In this document: in pieces, positions 42,966-50,433 of the stretch
How the letters are laid out: each line of letters begins with the position of its first letter
Position numbering within the stretch: the stretch's first letter is position 1
Assembly (NCBI GenBank): GCA_031551045.1
Contig: JAVBOD010000009.1
Location: 1 to 51,372 of the forward strand
Length of the DNA: 51,372 bases
Direction of reading: 5' to 3'
From: JAVBOD01 sp031551045
GTDB taxonomy: Bacteria; Bacteroidota; Bacteroidia; Bacteroidales; UBA932
Program-made: the position numbers and the translations under genes
Notes under the pieces: model-generated
Told to the model about the DNA's origin: nothing
Databases searched by the model: none
What the model saw: the letters and a program-made list of their open reading frames with translations, nothing else

Positions 42966-43751
42966 ATGGGTAAAGTTATTGCTATTGCAAATCAAAAAGG
43001 AGGCGTGGGAAAAACCACCACTGCCATTAACTTAGCAGCCTGCCTGGCTGTCTTGGAAAAGAAAGTGCTGCTCATCGACGCCGATCCTCAAGCAAATTCC
43101 ACCTCGGGCTTTGGATTTGATGTAGCCAATATGCAAAATAATACCATCTACGAATGTATGATTGGCGCGGCAACCTATGATACGGCCATCTTGGAAACCG
43201 AAATTGCAGGCTTGCATTTATTACCGTCGAATATCGATTTAGTGGGGGCAGAAATTGAAATGCTGCAATTACCCGACCGGGAAAAAATCCTCAAGAAAGT
43301 ATTAGAAAAAGCACGCGCAGCCTATGATTATATTTTAATTGACTGTTCTCCTTCATTAGGCCTTATCACCGTGAATGCGCTCACGGCCGCCGACTCCATT
43401 ATCATTCCCGTACAATGCGAATTCTTTGCATTGGAAGGATTGGGTAAACTACTGAACACGGTAAAAATAGTACAAACCCGTTTAAATCCGGAATTAGCTA
43501 TCGAAGGATTTTTACTGACCATGTATGATGCCCGCTTACGCCTGGCCAACCAAGTGGTGGAAGAAGTGCGCCGGCATTTTTCCGGCATGGTATTCCAAAG
43601 CATTATTCAACGGAATATTCGCCTGAGCGAGTCGCCCTCTTATGGCAAACCGGTTATTTTATATGATGCCGCTTCAGCGGGTTCCAGCAATTACTTAAAC
43701 TTAGCAAAAGAAATTATCCTGAAAAACGAAATTGTAGAAACTGAGAAATAA
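42966..43751 (+). CDS. parA: Chromosome partitioning ATPase ParA (Soj)
   Basis: ParA is the Walker-type ATPase that moves ParB-bound origins apart. The 261-residue protein has the deviant Walker A KGGVGKTTTA at 11-20, the Walker A-prime LIDADPQANSTSG and Walker B YILIDCSPSLGLIT. It lacks an N-terminal helix-turn-helix, as chromosomal Soj proteins do. It leads parA-parB-DUF5683-mltD, with parB 3 bases after it. Confidence 0.95.
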   Translation: MGKVIAIANQKGGVGKTTTAINLAACLAVLEKKVLLIDADPQANSTSGFGFDVANMQNNTIYECMIGAATYDTAILETEIAGLHLLPSNIDLVGAEIEMLQLPDREKILKKVLEKARAAYDYILIDCSPSLGLITVNALTAADSIIIPVQCEFFALEGLGKLLNTVKIVQTRLNPELAIEGFLLTMYDARLRLANQVVEEVRRHFSGMVFQSIIQRNIRLSESPSYGKPVILYDAASAGSSNYLNLAKEIILKNEIVETEK

Positions 43752-43754
43752 ATT

Positions 43755-44663
43755 ATGGCAAAAAGAGAGGCTTTAGGAAAAGGATTAGGCGCCCTGTTAG
43801 GCGATGCCAACACCGGAACCGCACGTCCGGCACGTGCTGTAACACCGCCACCGGCAGAAGCAAACGAAATAAACACCGGCGTGACGGAAATTATGCTTGA
43901 CGAAGTGGAGGTTAATCCCTATCAACCGCGTACTCACTTTGACGAAGAAGCTTTACAAGAATTAGCAGATTCTATAAAAACACACGGGCTTATCCAGCCT
44001 ATTACCGTACGGAAAACAGCTGCGGGACAATATCAGATTATCAGTGGAGAACGCCGTTTCCGGGCATCGAAAATCGCCGGTTTGGAAAGCATTCCGGCTT
44101 ATATTCGCACTGCTGACAACCAAGGAATGATTGAAATGGCGTTGATAGAAAATATTCAACGCGAAGACCTCGATGCTATTGAAATCGCATTGTCGTATCA
44201 ACAGCTTATTGATGAATGTGACTTAACACAGGAAACACTTGGCAAACGTGTTGGGAAAAAGCGGGCAACCGTTACCAATTATTTACGTTTATTGAGCCTT
44301 CCGGCTGAAATACAATTAGCCATTCGCGAACGCAAGCTCTCCATGGGGCATGCCCGCGCCATTGCAGGGATAGAGCAAGAAAAAAATCAGCTAAAAGTAG
44401 CGCGCAAAGCAATAGATGAAGGGCTTTCTGTTCGTCAGGTTGAAGAAATGGTCAAGAAACTGACGGAGCCAAAACCGGCTAAACAAGCGGTACCGGAAAT
44501 AGTTTTACCTGAAAATTACTCCCGCCTTATCGAAGTGTTGGAACATTATTTCAATAGCAATATCAACATCAAACGTAACGACAAAGGACAAGGCAGCATT
44601 ACGATTCCTTTCGCAAACGATACGGAAATCGATATCTTTCTTTCTCGATTTAACGATAAGTAA
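43755..44663 (+). CDS. parB: Chromosome partitioning protein ParB (Spo0J)
   Basis: ParB binds parS sites near the origin and slides along DNA as a CTP-dependent clamp. The 302-residue protein starts with the ParA-stimulating LGKGLGALLGD motif. Then come the CTPase domain with ISGERRFRASKIAGL (GERRxRA) and IENIQREDLDAIE (ENxQR), the helix-turn-helix (TQETLGKRVGKKRATVTNYLRLL) and a C-terminal dimerisation region. No parS-like CACGTG palindrome of the right form was seen in the window. Confidence 0.95.
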   Translation: MAKREALGKGLGALLGDANTGTARPARAVTPPPAEANEINTGVTEIMLDEVEVNPYQPRTHFDEEALQELADSIKTHGLIQPITVRKTAAGQYQIISGERRFRASKIAGLESIPAYIRTADNQGMIEMALIENIQREDLDAIEIALSYQQLIDECDLTQETLGKRVGKKRATVTNYLRLLSLPAEIQLAIRERKLSMGHARAIAGIEQEKNQLKVARKAIDEGLSVRQVEEMVKKLTEPKPAKQAVPEIVLPENYSRLIEVLEHYFNSNINIKRNDKGQGSITIPFANDTEIDIFLSRFNDK

Positions 44664-44665
44664 TA

Positions 44666-45541
44666 TTGTTTGCCATACGAAATATTGTCAGAAATTGGCT
44701 GTTAGCAATAGCTTTTTTAGTTTGCTTTTTTACACAAACACAAGCACAGCTTACGCAGCCCGGCGTCAATCCTCCCGGAAAAAATTATTGGAAAGGGCTT
44801 AAAGGGGAAGACTCTTTAAGTATTTCACGCGTATGGGCGGCCTCCCTTTTAGTCCCCTCTTATTCGCAAGCCTATAATCGTGATTATTGGAAAATTCCGG
44901 TTGTTTGGGGCGGCATTGCCGGATGTGTTTTCGGAGGCTATGCCAGTAATATCAAATGGATGGATACCGGCGAAAGCCATTACAGAACACAGCGAAACCT
45001 ATTGTATGCCGGAGCAGCGTTGGTATATTGGGCAAGCCTGATGGACGGAGTCGTATCATACAAAACCAATAAAGAAGTTATTCCGGCGCGAGCCACCATA
45101 TACTCGGCCATGCTGCCGGGTTTGGGACAAGTGTACAACGGGCACTATTGGAAAATTCCTATCATATATGGAGGATTGGTGTTTACATCCTATTTGTATT
45201 CCTACAATTCTTCGCAATATCAGCGATTCCGCGATGCATATAATGCATTGACCGATAATAATCCCAATACGACCGATGAATTCAACGGACGTATGAGCTC
45301 CAGTCAATTAAAATCTTATCGTGATAATTTCCGCCGCCAGCGGGACTATGCGGTAGTATATACCGGCCTTGTGTATTTACTCAATATTATTGATGCGAAT
45401 GTATTCGCCCATTTAAGCGACTTTGATGTCAGCGATGACCTGACCATGAAAATAAGCCCCACCTTACTCTATGAAAATATTTATGCTTCACGGCCGTTAC
45501 AAGCGCCGGCCGTAGGAATGCGCTTAAATATTACCTTTTAA
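44666..45541 (+). CDS. DUF5683 membrane protein with duplicated domain
   Basis: A 291-residue envelope protein (signal or anchor at about 10-28) of the DUF5683 family, which follows parB in most Bacteroidetes. It contains two related segments: residues about 58-92 (SLLVPSYSQAYNRDYWKIPVV...) and about 146-180 (SAMLPGLGQVYNGHYWKIPII...). The second is the normal family motif; the first appears to be an extra copy. A C-terminal strand-rich part follows. No ATG fits, so a TTG two bases after the parB stop is taken as the start. Function unknown. Confidence 0.8.
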   Translation: MFAIRNIVRNWLLAIAFLVCFFTQTQAQLTQPGVNPPGKNYWKGLKGEDSLSISRVWAASLLVPSYSQAYNRDYWKIPVVWGGIAGCVFGGYASNIKWMDTGESHYRTQRNLLYAGAALVYWASLMDGVVSYKTNKEVIPARATIYSAMLPGLGQVYNGHYWKIPIIYGGLVFTSYLYSYNSSQYQRFRDAYNALTDNNPNTTDEFNGRMSSSQLKSYRDNFRRQRDYAVVYTGLVYLLNIIDANVFAHLSDFDVSDDLTMKISPTLLYENIYASRPLQAPAVGMRLNITF

Positions 45542-45553
45542 AAGTTTCAAATT

Positions 45554-47104
45554 ATGATGAAAAAATTTTTGTTTTTAATAGCCGTATTATTGCTTGGCAA
45601 TGTATTTACTACCGATGCTCAGGAAAGCAGGAAACAGAAAGTAGTAAAAGAAATAACGGATACCACCATTACGGGCGGGAAAGTCATTACGATCAACGGG
45701 GAAGAAGTACAAGCTATTGAAGATGAACATAACTTGGATAGCTTATTATCGATTTGGTATTTGAAACGTGCGCTACAAGATTCCAGCGGCATATACACCT
45801 TACGCGAAGGAGAAGTAATCCCCGCGGCCGATTTGCCCGACTCCGTATATATCAACCGGCTTAAAGCGATGCCGGGCATTATTGATTTACCGTATAATCA
45901 TATTGTCCGAAGCCATATTATTCTCTATACACAAAAAATAGCGGAAAAGTCGGAAATGATTTTAGGTTTAGGGGAGTTTTACCTTCCTATTATTGAAGGA
46001 ATATTAGACCAGTATGACATGCCCATAGAGCTACGTGCCATGGCCATTATAGAATCCGCTTTTAACCAGCGGGCTGTTTCGCGCGCAAAAGCAAAAGGGA
46101 TGTGGCAATTTATGTACGGCACGGCTAAAATGTACGGATTAACGATGAATTCATATGTAGAAGAGCGCTACGACCCGATTGCCGCTACGCATGCCGCTGC
46201 CCGTCACATGAAAGATTTATACGATATTTTTGGCGACTGGTCATTGGCTATTGCAGCCTACAACTGCGGTACGGGAAATGTGCAAAAAGCGATTCGCCGT
46301 GCCGGAAATAAACGCGATTATTGGGAAATTTATAATTACCTGCCGCGCGAAACCCGTGGCTATGTACCGGCTTTTGTAGCAGCCAGCTATCTTTTGAAAT
46401 ATTACAAAGAGCATGGTTTGTGCCCTAAAAAAATAGAAATGCCGGCGCATGTAGATACGTTTTATGTCAACAAAATGTTGCATTTCGATCAGGTTTCAGC
46501 AGTGATAGATATTCCTGTCGATGAGCTACGTAATTATAATCCACAATACATACGCGATGTTATTCCGGGAACGGAGCGTCCTTATGTATTGCGTATTCCC
46601 TATGAATATACAGCGGCTTTCGCCGAAAAAGAAAAAGAAATATACGCCTATAAAGACAGTATATATAATAATCCCAATATCATCCGGAATGTAGGAAGCC
46701 GCGTATCCATGCCTTCGTCGTTAGAAGGGCGTTCGCAACTTACACACCGTGTGCAAAAAGGCGAAACATTGGGTGAAATAGCCCAGAAGTACAGGGTTTC
46801 CGTGTCGGATTTACGCTACTGGAACGATATCAGGGGCAATATCATCAAACCAAATCAAAAATTGATTGTATATGCTAAAGGCGCTGCTCCGAAGAAAAGC
46901 AGTACTACAACGGCAAGCTCGGGGCAAGCTAAAACTTCCTCGAGCGGAGGTTATATCATGCACACCGTAAAAAAGAATGAAAATCTTTGGAGCATTGCCC
47001 AAAACTATGATGATGTATCGTACTACGATATTATGAATTTGAACGGATTCAGCAAAAATCAAAAGATATTTCCGGGCGATAAGATCAAAATAAAGAAGTT
47101 GTAA
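45554..47104 (+). CDS. MltD-like lytic transglycosylase with two LysM domains
   Basis: A 516-residue secreted murein-degrading enzyme. After a signal peptide (about 1-23), a family-specific N-terminal region leads to the SLT domain with the catalytic Glu E167 in AIIESAFN, GMWQFM at 182-187 and AAYNCGTGNVQKAI. Two LysM peptidoglycan-binding modules follow, at about 397-440 (HRVQKGETLGEIAQKY) and 471-516 (MHTVKKNENLWSIAQNY), joined by a Ser/Thr/Ala linker. It ends the parAB transcript. The RelA/SpoT gene that usually follows in Bacteroides is not here; a convergent gene lies 6 bases away. Confidence 0.92.
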   Translation: MMKKFLFLIAVLLLGNVFTTDAQESRKQKVVKEITDTTITGGKVITINGEEVQAIEDEHNLDSLLSIWYLKRALQDSSGIYTLREGEVIPAADLPDSVYINRLKAMPGIIDLPYNHIVRSHIILYTQKIAEKSEMILGLGEFYLPIIEGILDQYDMPIELRAMAIIESAFNQRAVSRAKAKGMWQFMYGTAKMYGLTMNSYVEERYDPIAATHAAARHMKDLYDIFGDWSLAIAAYNCGTGNVQKAIRRAGNKRDYWEIYNYLPRETRGYVPAFVAASYLLKYYKEHGLCPKKIEMPAHVDTFYVNKMLHFDQVSAVIDIPVDELRNYNPQYIRDVIPGTERPYVLRIPYEYTAAFAEKEKEIYAYKDSIYNNPNIIRNVGSRVSMPSSLEGRSQLTHRVQKGETLGEIAQKYRVSVSDLRYWNDIRGNIIKPNQKLIVYAKGAAPKKSSTTTASSGQAKTSSSGGYIMHTVKKNENLWSIAQNYDDVSYYDIMNLNGFSKNQKIFPGDKIKIKKL

Positions 47105-47109
47105 AAGAC

Positions 47110-49164
47110 TTATATTTTCACACTCATCTGCAACTTAATGTCGGTGTGCGTATTTCCATCAATAGTATTCAGCCCGCTACCATTAGTTGTTTGGTTAACG
47201 TAGCGGCTTTGTGCATAACGCAACCAAATATCCACGCGCTTCTTTAACGTCGTATGCAGATTCACATACCATCGCGCTCCTTTCCCCGAGTATGCAGGTA
47301 TCGACATGGCATACAGCACATCGTTCTCATAAGCATAAATACGTGCATTCCAGCTATCGGTATCGAAAACAGCAAAACGTAGCGAAAAATCAACCGGCAA
47401 TAGTGCCGGCTTATATTTTATATCATGATACAAAACCACGCCTGTTTCATAATTCGCTCCCCGGAAAAAAGAACCTTCCAGAAGGTCTGTCATAGAAAGC
47501 CCCGATAATAATGTGTAGCGAATTTGATAACGGAGATGTATATTATTTACCGGCTGCAATTGTTTCATCGATACCATATCGCGGCCGGCATTTTTTAACT
47601 TGTCATCCTGGGATATCCGCAAGTACATAGCAACTTCTTTCGACACGTTATAATTCACTTGTACCCAATATTCCCATCCGTAGGAAGGGGCATCGGCCTG
47701 ATAACGCAACCATGGAAATGTAAATATATCCGCATACGTAGCAACCATCCATTTACTATGCGGCATCCATTGTAAGCCGAGATACCATCCTTCTTCATTA
47801 TTGGTTTTGCTTCCTTCGCCAAAACCGGCAGCATAATAAGCCTGATAGTCGCGGGCATAATTCCGGTAGATGGTAGCTATACAAAACGAACGGTCTAAAT
47901 CAAACAGGAGTCCCAACAATCCGGCTTTTCCGCCATTCCCGCCGACGGCTAATTCCCCGAACGTACTCACCTTTTTCCATAAAGTATAAAAATCAATTCC
48001 CACATTTGCATTATGATGCGTGGAAAGTTCAAACTGATTATACGGTTTTATAGCGCGATTAAACTCGTCGCCAAAATCAGACACAAGGCCTGTAACGCCG
48101 ACCTTAACATGATTCCAACGATACGAAATGTTTCCTCCGAAGATAGTTTCACTCACCGTATTTTTTCCGGCAGCCGAACTCTGCGTATTATGCTGCCCCG
48201 ATAATTGCAACGAATGAAAGCCGGTGCTGTCTTTGGCCGCATCTACTTTTTTACAGGAAGCAAAAGCGGAAGCAGAAAGATGTTTAAAACTCAAAGTAGT
48301 AGCTACTCCCCGGTAAAAACGATTTTCGTCCGTAGAAGAATAGCCTGCAAATCCCCGCTCCTGCTTTTTAACGGCCAACACATCTCCTGTTTTTCCAAGC
48401 GCCATGCCGCTCCAAGCTACCAAGCCCTGACCAAACTGGACATGATAGTCGCCTAAAATCAGATTTTTCAACATACCGGCATCTTTCATCTGAACATGTG
48501 CAGCATAAAAATCAAAACCGGATTTATTAATCCCTGTAAAAAACGATTCTCCGGGTTGATTTGCCGCGGTCAAGCCCCATTGCATTTTGTTCTTATAGGT
48601 GTAGCGATAGCGAAAATAGGCGCTCCACGGCGAACCGAGGTAACGCGAGTTAGGGCTTTTCAGCAAGTCCTCGGGAGTAATAAGTGTATAACCTTTTTGT
48701 GTTTCGAGTACGCGTCCCGTACGGCCGATAAATTGATGCCGCCCCTTTATAAAACGGTCGGGAAAATGCTCGCTTTTCCATTCCGTCAAAGGACGTACGG
48801 TAATAAAAGGCTGTAGCTGTGCAAAAATTTCTTCGTTAAATCCATGAATAAGCGGTATTTCATAAATAGAGAATAACGAGCCGGAAGTTTTCCGGTAATC
48901 CAACAAACTTTGAATCTGGAAATCGGTCAATAATTGTAATTGCCGCAAATCATCTTCCGTAGCCGTATTCAAATCAATGGGATTTTCCAACAATGATTCA
49001 TACATATCGTATAACGATTGCACATCCAATTCTTGTTCTTCAGCAGCCTGGCTTGCAATGGTTTCAATAATTTGCTTGACAGCATCGGGCAAATCGCGTA
49101 TGGGAGCTTGTGCAAAAACTTCCACCGAGAAGAACAGGAATACTATGAGCGCTGCTTTTTTCAT
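47110..49164 (-). CDS. Helix-hairpin-helix protein with predicted outer-membrane beta-barrel
   Basis: A 684-residue secreted protein. A signal peptide (about 1-19, MKKAALIVFLFFSVEVFAQ) is followed by a helix-hairpin-helix region at about 62-125 (IDLNTATEDDLRQLQLL and the second hairpin LFSIYEIPLIHGFNEE) like the DNA-binding unit of ComEA. The rest, about 140-684, has alternating aromatic strands and ends in IKLQMSVKI, the pattern of an outer-membrane barrel. The family is common and uncharacterised in Bacteroidetes. Its ATG overlaps the stop of the upstream PorQ-like gene (ATGA), so the two proteins are made together. DNA uptake or secretion roles are guesses. Confidence 0.8.
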   Translation of the reverse strand: MKKAALIVFLFFSVEVFAQAPIRDLPDAVKQIIETIASQAAEEQELDVQSLYDMYESLLENPIDLNTATEDDLRQLQLLTDFQIQSLLDYRKTSGSLFSIYEIPLIHGFNEEIFAQLQPFITVRPLTEWKSEHFPDRFIKGRHQFIGRTGRVLETQKGYTLITPEDLLKSPNSRYLGSPWSAYFRYRYTYKNKMQWGLTAANQPGESFFTGINKSGFDFYAAHVQMKDAGMLKNLILGDYHVQFGQGLVAWSGMALGKTGDVLAVKKQERGFAGYSSTDENRFYRGVATTLSFKHLSASAFASCKKVDAAKDSTGFHSLQLSGQHNTQSSAAGKNTVSETIFGGNISYRWNHVKVGVTGLVSDFGDEFNRAIKPYNQFELSTHHNANVGIDFYTLWKKVSTFGELAVGGNGGKAGLLGLLFDLDRSFCIATIYRNYARDYQAYYAAGFGEGSKTNNEEGWYLGLQWMPHSKWMVATYADIFTFPWLRYQADAPSYGWEYWVQVNYNVSKEVAMYLRISQDDKLKNAGRDMVSMKQLQPVNNIHLRYQIRYTLLSGLSMTDLLEGSFFRGANYETGVVLYHDIKYKPALLPVDFSLRFAVFDTDSWNARIYAYENDVLYAMSIPAYSGKGARWYVNLHTTLKKRVDIWLRYAQSRYVNQTTNGSGLNTIDGNTHTDIKLQMSVKI

Positions 49165-49973
49165 CGAAACACATAACTCAGTGAAGCTTGCGGCGTATAA
49201 CCTAAAGCAGGATGCTTACAAAAAGCAAGGTCTAAATGCAACTTTCGTGATTCATATCCTGCGCCAAAATGTAAAGAAAAAGGATTAGACAAAACGCCGG
49301 CATGAATAAAAAGTAAATCGTATATTTTAAATTCCGTCCCGAACCGCATTTGAAAAAACGCCGTGGCATCTTCTTGAAATTCCGCATACACACTAGCCAA
49401 AGACAGTATTTTATAGGCCGCTCCGAGCGTAAAAACCACCGGCACATCATTGTAATCGTCCGTATTTAATTTGGAAAATGTAGGATTAAAAATATGTGCA
49501 GCCAAGGTGAAGTTCTCAACCGGTTTTGCAATAACACCTATTTCTCCGGTAAGTGCAAACGGATTTTTATAATGCTCGGGAAAGCGCAGCAAATGATAAT
49601 TGAATCCGATACCCATGGCAAGCTGTTTTCCTAAACGCATACCATACGCCATGCCTACTCTATTTTCGCCATAGTAAGACAAACCCATATTAGCCAACGA
49701 AAATCCGAAACCGCCTCCTAACAGGGGAAAGGAAACAGCCAACGAACTGACCCCTAATTCTTCCATCAGAAAACGTTGTTCGTAACTGACACCAACCGCT
49801 AAAGCCGGCGCTAAGCCCAAGCCTGCCTGATTGTTGAACACAGACCAAACATCAGATTGCGTAACAGCAATGCCGGCCATACCTCCGGCTCTCGCTCCTT
49901 GTGGGAATAATGAAACCTGAGCCGAAGTTTTTATGCCGAAAAATAAAAAAACAATAAGAAACCCTCGATGCAT
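49161..49973 (-). CDS. PorV/PorQ-like outer-membrane beta-barrel protein
   Basis: A 270-residue secreted protein with a signal peptide (about 1-18) and the start SLFPQGARAGGMAGIAVTQSDVWSVFNNQAGLG, the N-terminal plug-like motif of the PorV/PorQ family (a FadL-like fold). Further strands end in YTPQASLSYVFR with the terminal aromatic expected for BAM insertion. PorV and PorQ are type IX secretion parts, but this branch paired with a helix-hairpin-helix barrel is a separate, uncharacterised group. It overlaps the downstream gene by four bases and has a -7 element 94 bases upstream. Confidence 0.75.
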   Translation of the reverse strand: MHRGFLIVFLFFGIKTSAQVSLFPQGARAGGMAGIAVTQSDVWSVFNNQAGLGLAPALAVGVSYEQRFLMEELGVSSLAVSFPLLGGGFGFSLANMGLSYYGENRVGMAYGMRLGKQLAMGIGFNYHLLRFPEHYKNPFALTGEIGVIAKPVENFTLAAHIFNPTFSKLNTDDYNDVPVVFTLGAAYKILSLASVYAEFQEDATAFFQMRFGTEFKIYDLLFIHAGVLSNPFSLHFGAGYESRKLHLDLAFCKHPALGYTPQASLSYVFR

Positions 49974-50190
49974 TTTAAAATTTAGGTATAAAATAATGCT
50001 TTATTGCCCTATCAGAAACAATATTCGTAAAGAATATCAAACAAAAAAATACAACCCAAAAGAAAAGCAAATATATAAAATTTCTACCAATAAGAAATTT
50101 TATAAAGAAAATAGTTAAAAAAAAACTACAAATAGTAATTGCTCCATTATTTTTTAAAACGAAGAAGGATAATAAGGCTTGTTTATCCAA
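49974..50190. other. AT-rich leader region, no supported gene
   Basis: About 217 bases of clearly higher A+T than the surroundings lie between the PorQ-like gene and element B. It holds the -7 element at 50068-50075, so most of it up to that point would be the 5' leader of the mRNA. A TTG-started hydrophobic frame of 71 codons on the minus strand begins next to the element and is not supported. Confidence 0.5.
50068..50075 (-). promoter_or_regulatory. -7 promoter element of the PorQ-like/HhH operon
   Basis: TATATTTG on the minus strand, 94 bases before the ATG of the PorQ-like gene, in an AT-rich stretch. Confidence 0.45.
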
Positions 50191-50427
50191 GGCAAACGCA
50201 TCTAAATTGTGATGCCGACTTGTCGGAAGTTAACCCACGGGACGAAGCAGCGACACTCCTCTCGCGCGGGAACAAAACCGGGCATTGCAACGCGTGAAAT
50301 GCGCCGCACGAAAGATTATATATGGTATGGGTAGCCACGGGTTACGCTCCGCTTACCCGCGGTTATTCATATATTACCACTTCGTGGTAAACAACCTATA
50401 CCCCAATAGGATTTAGATGCGTTTACC
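50191..50427 (-). mobile_element. Non-coding element with terminal inverted repeats, copy B
   Basis: Left end GGCAAACGCATCTAAATT (50191-50208) and right end ATTTAGATGCGTTTACC (50411-50427) are inverted repeats. Read on the minus strand it matches copy A: TTACCAC-GAA-GTGGTAA hairpin (50374-50390), the ACCGCGGGTAA...ACCCGTGGCTACCCATA block, CGCGCGAGAGGAGT and CGTCCCGTGGG. It lacks the strong 15-bp stem and the TATCCCC hairpin of copy A, so it is about 50 bases shorter. The TTACCAC end faces the 3' end of the SPFH gene, 6 bases from its stop, as the same end of copy A faces the methyltransferase. No protein gene is present. Confidence 0.8.
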
Positions 50428-50433
50428 CCGGAC

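Noticed and set aside
42820..44665. parS site near parAB
   Set aside because: No palindrome close to TGTTTCACGTGAAACA was found; isolated CACGTG words elsewhere in the window (for example near 17750 and 29835) lack the flanking arms.
49975..50190. 71-codon hydrophobic minus-strand frame next to element B
   Set aside because: It starts at TTG against the terminal repeat and lies in AT-rich DNA where Phe/Ile/Leu-rich frames arise by chance; the promoter for the downstream gene lies inside it.
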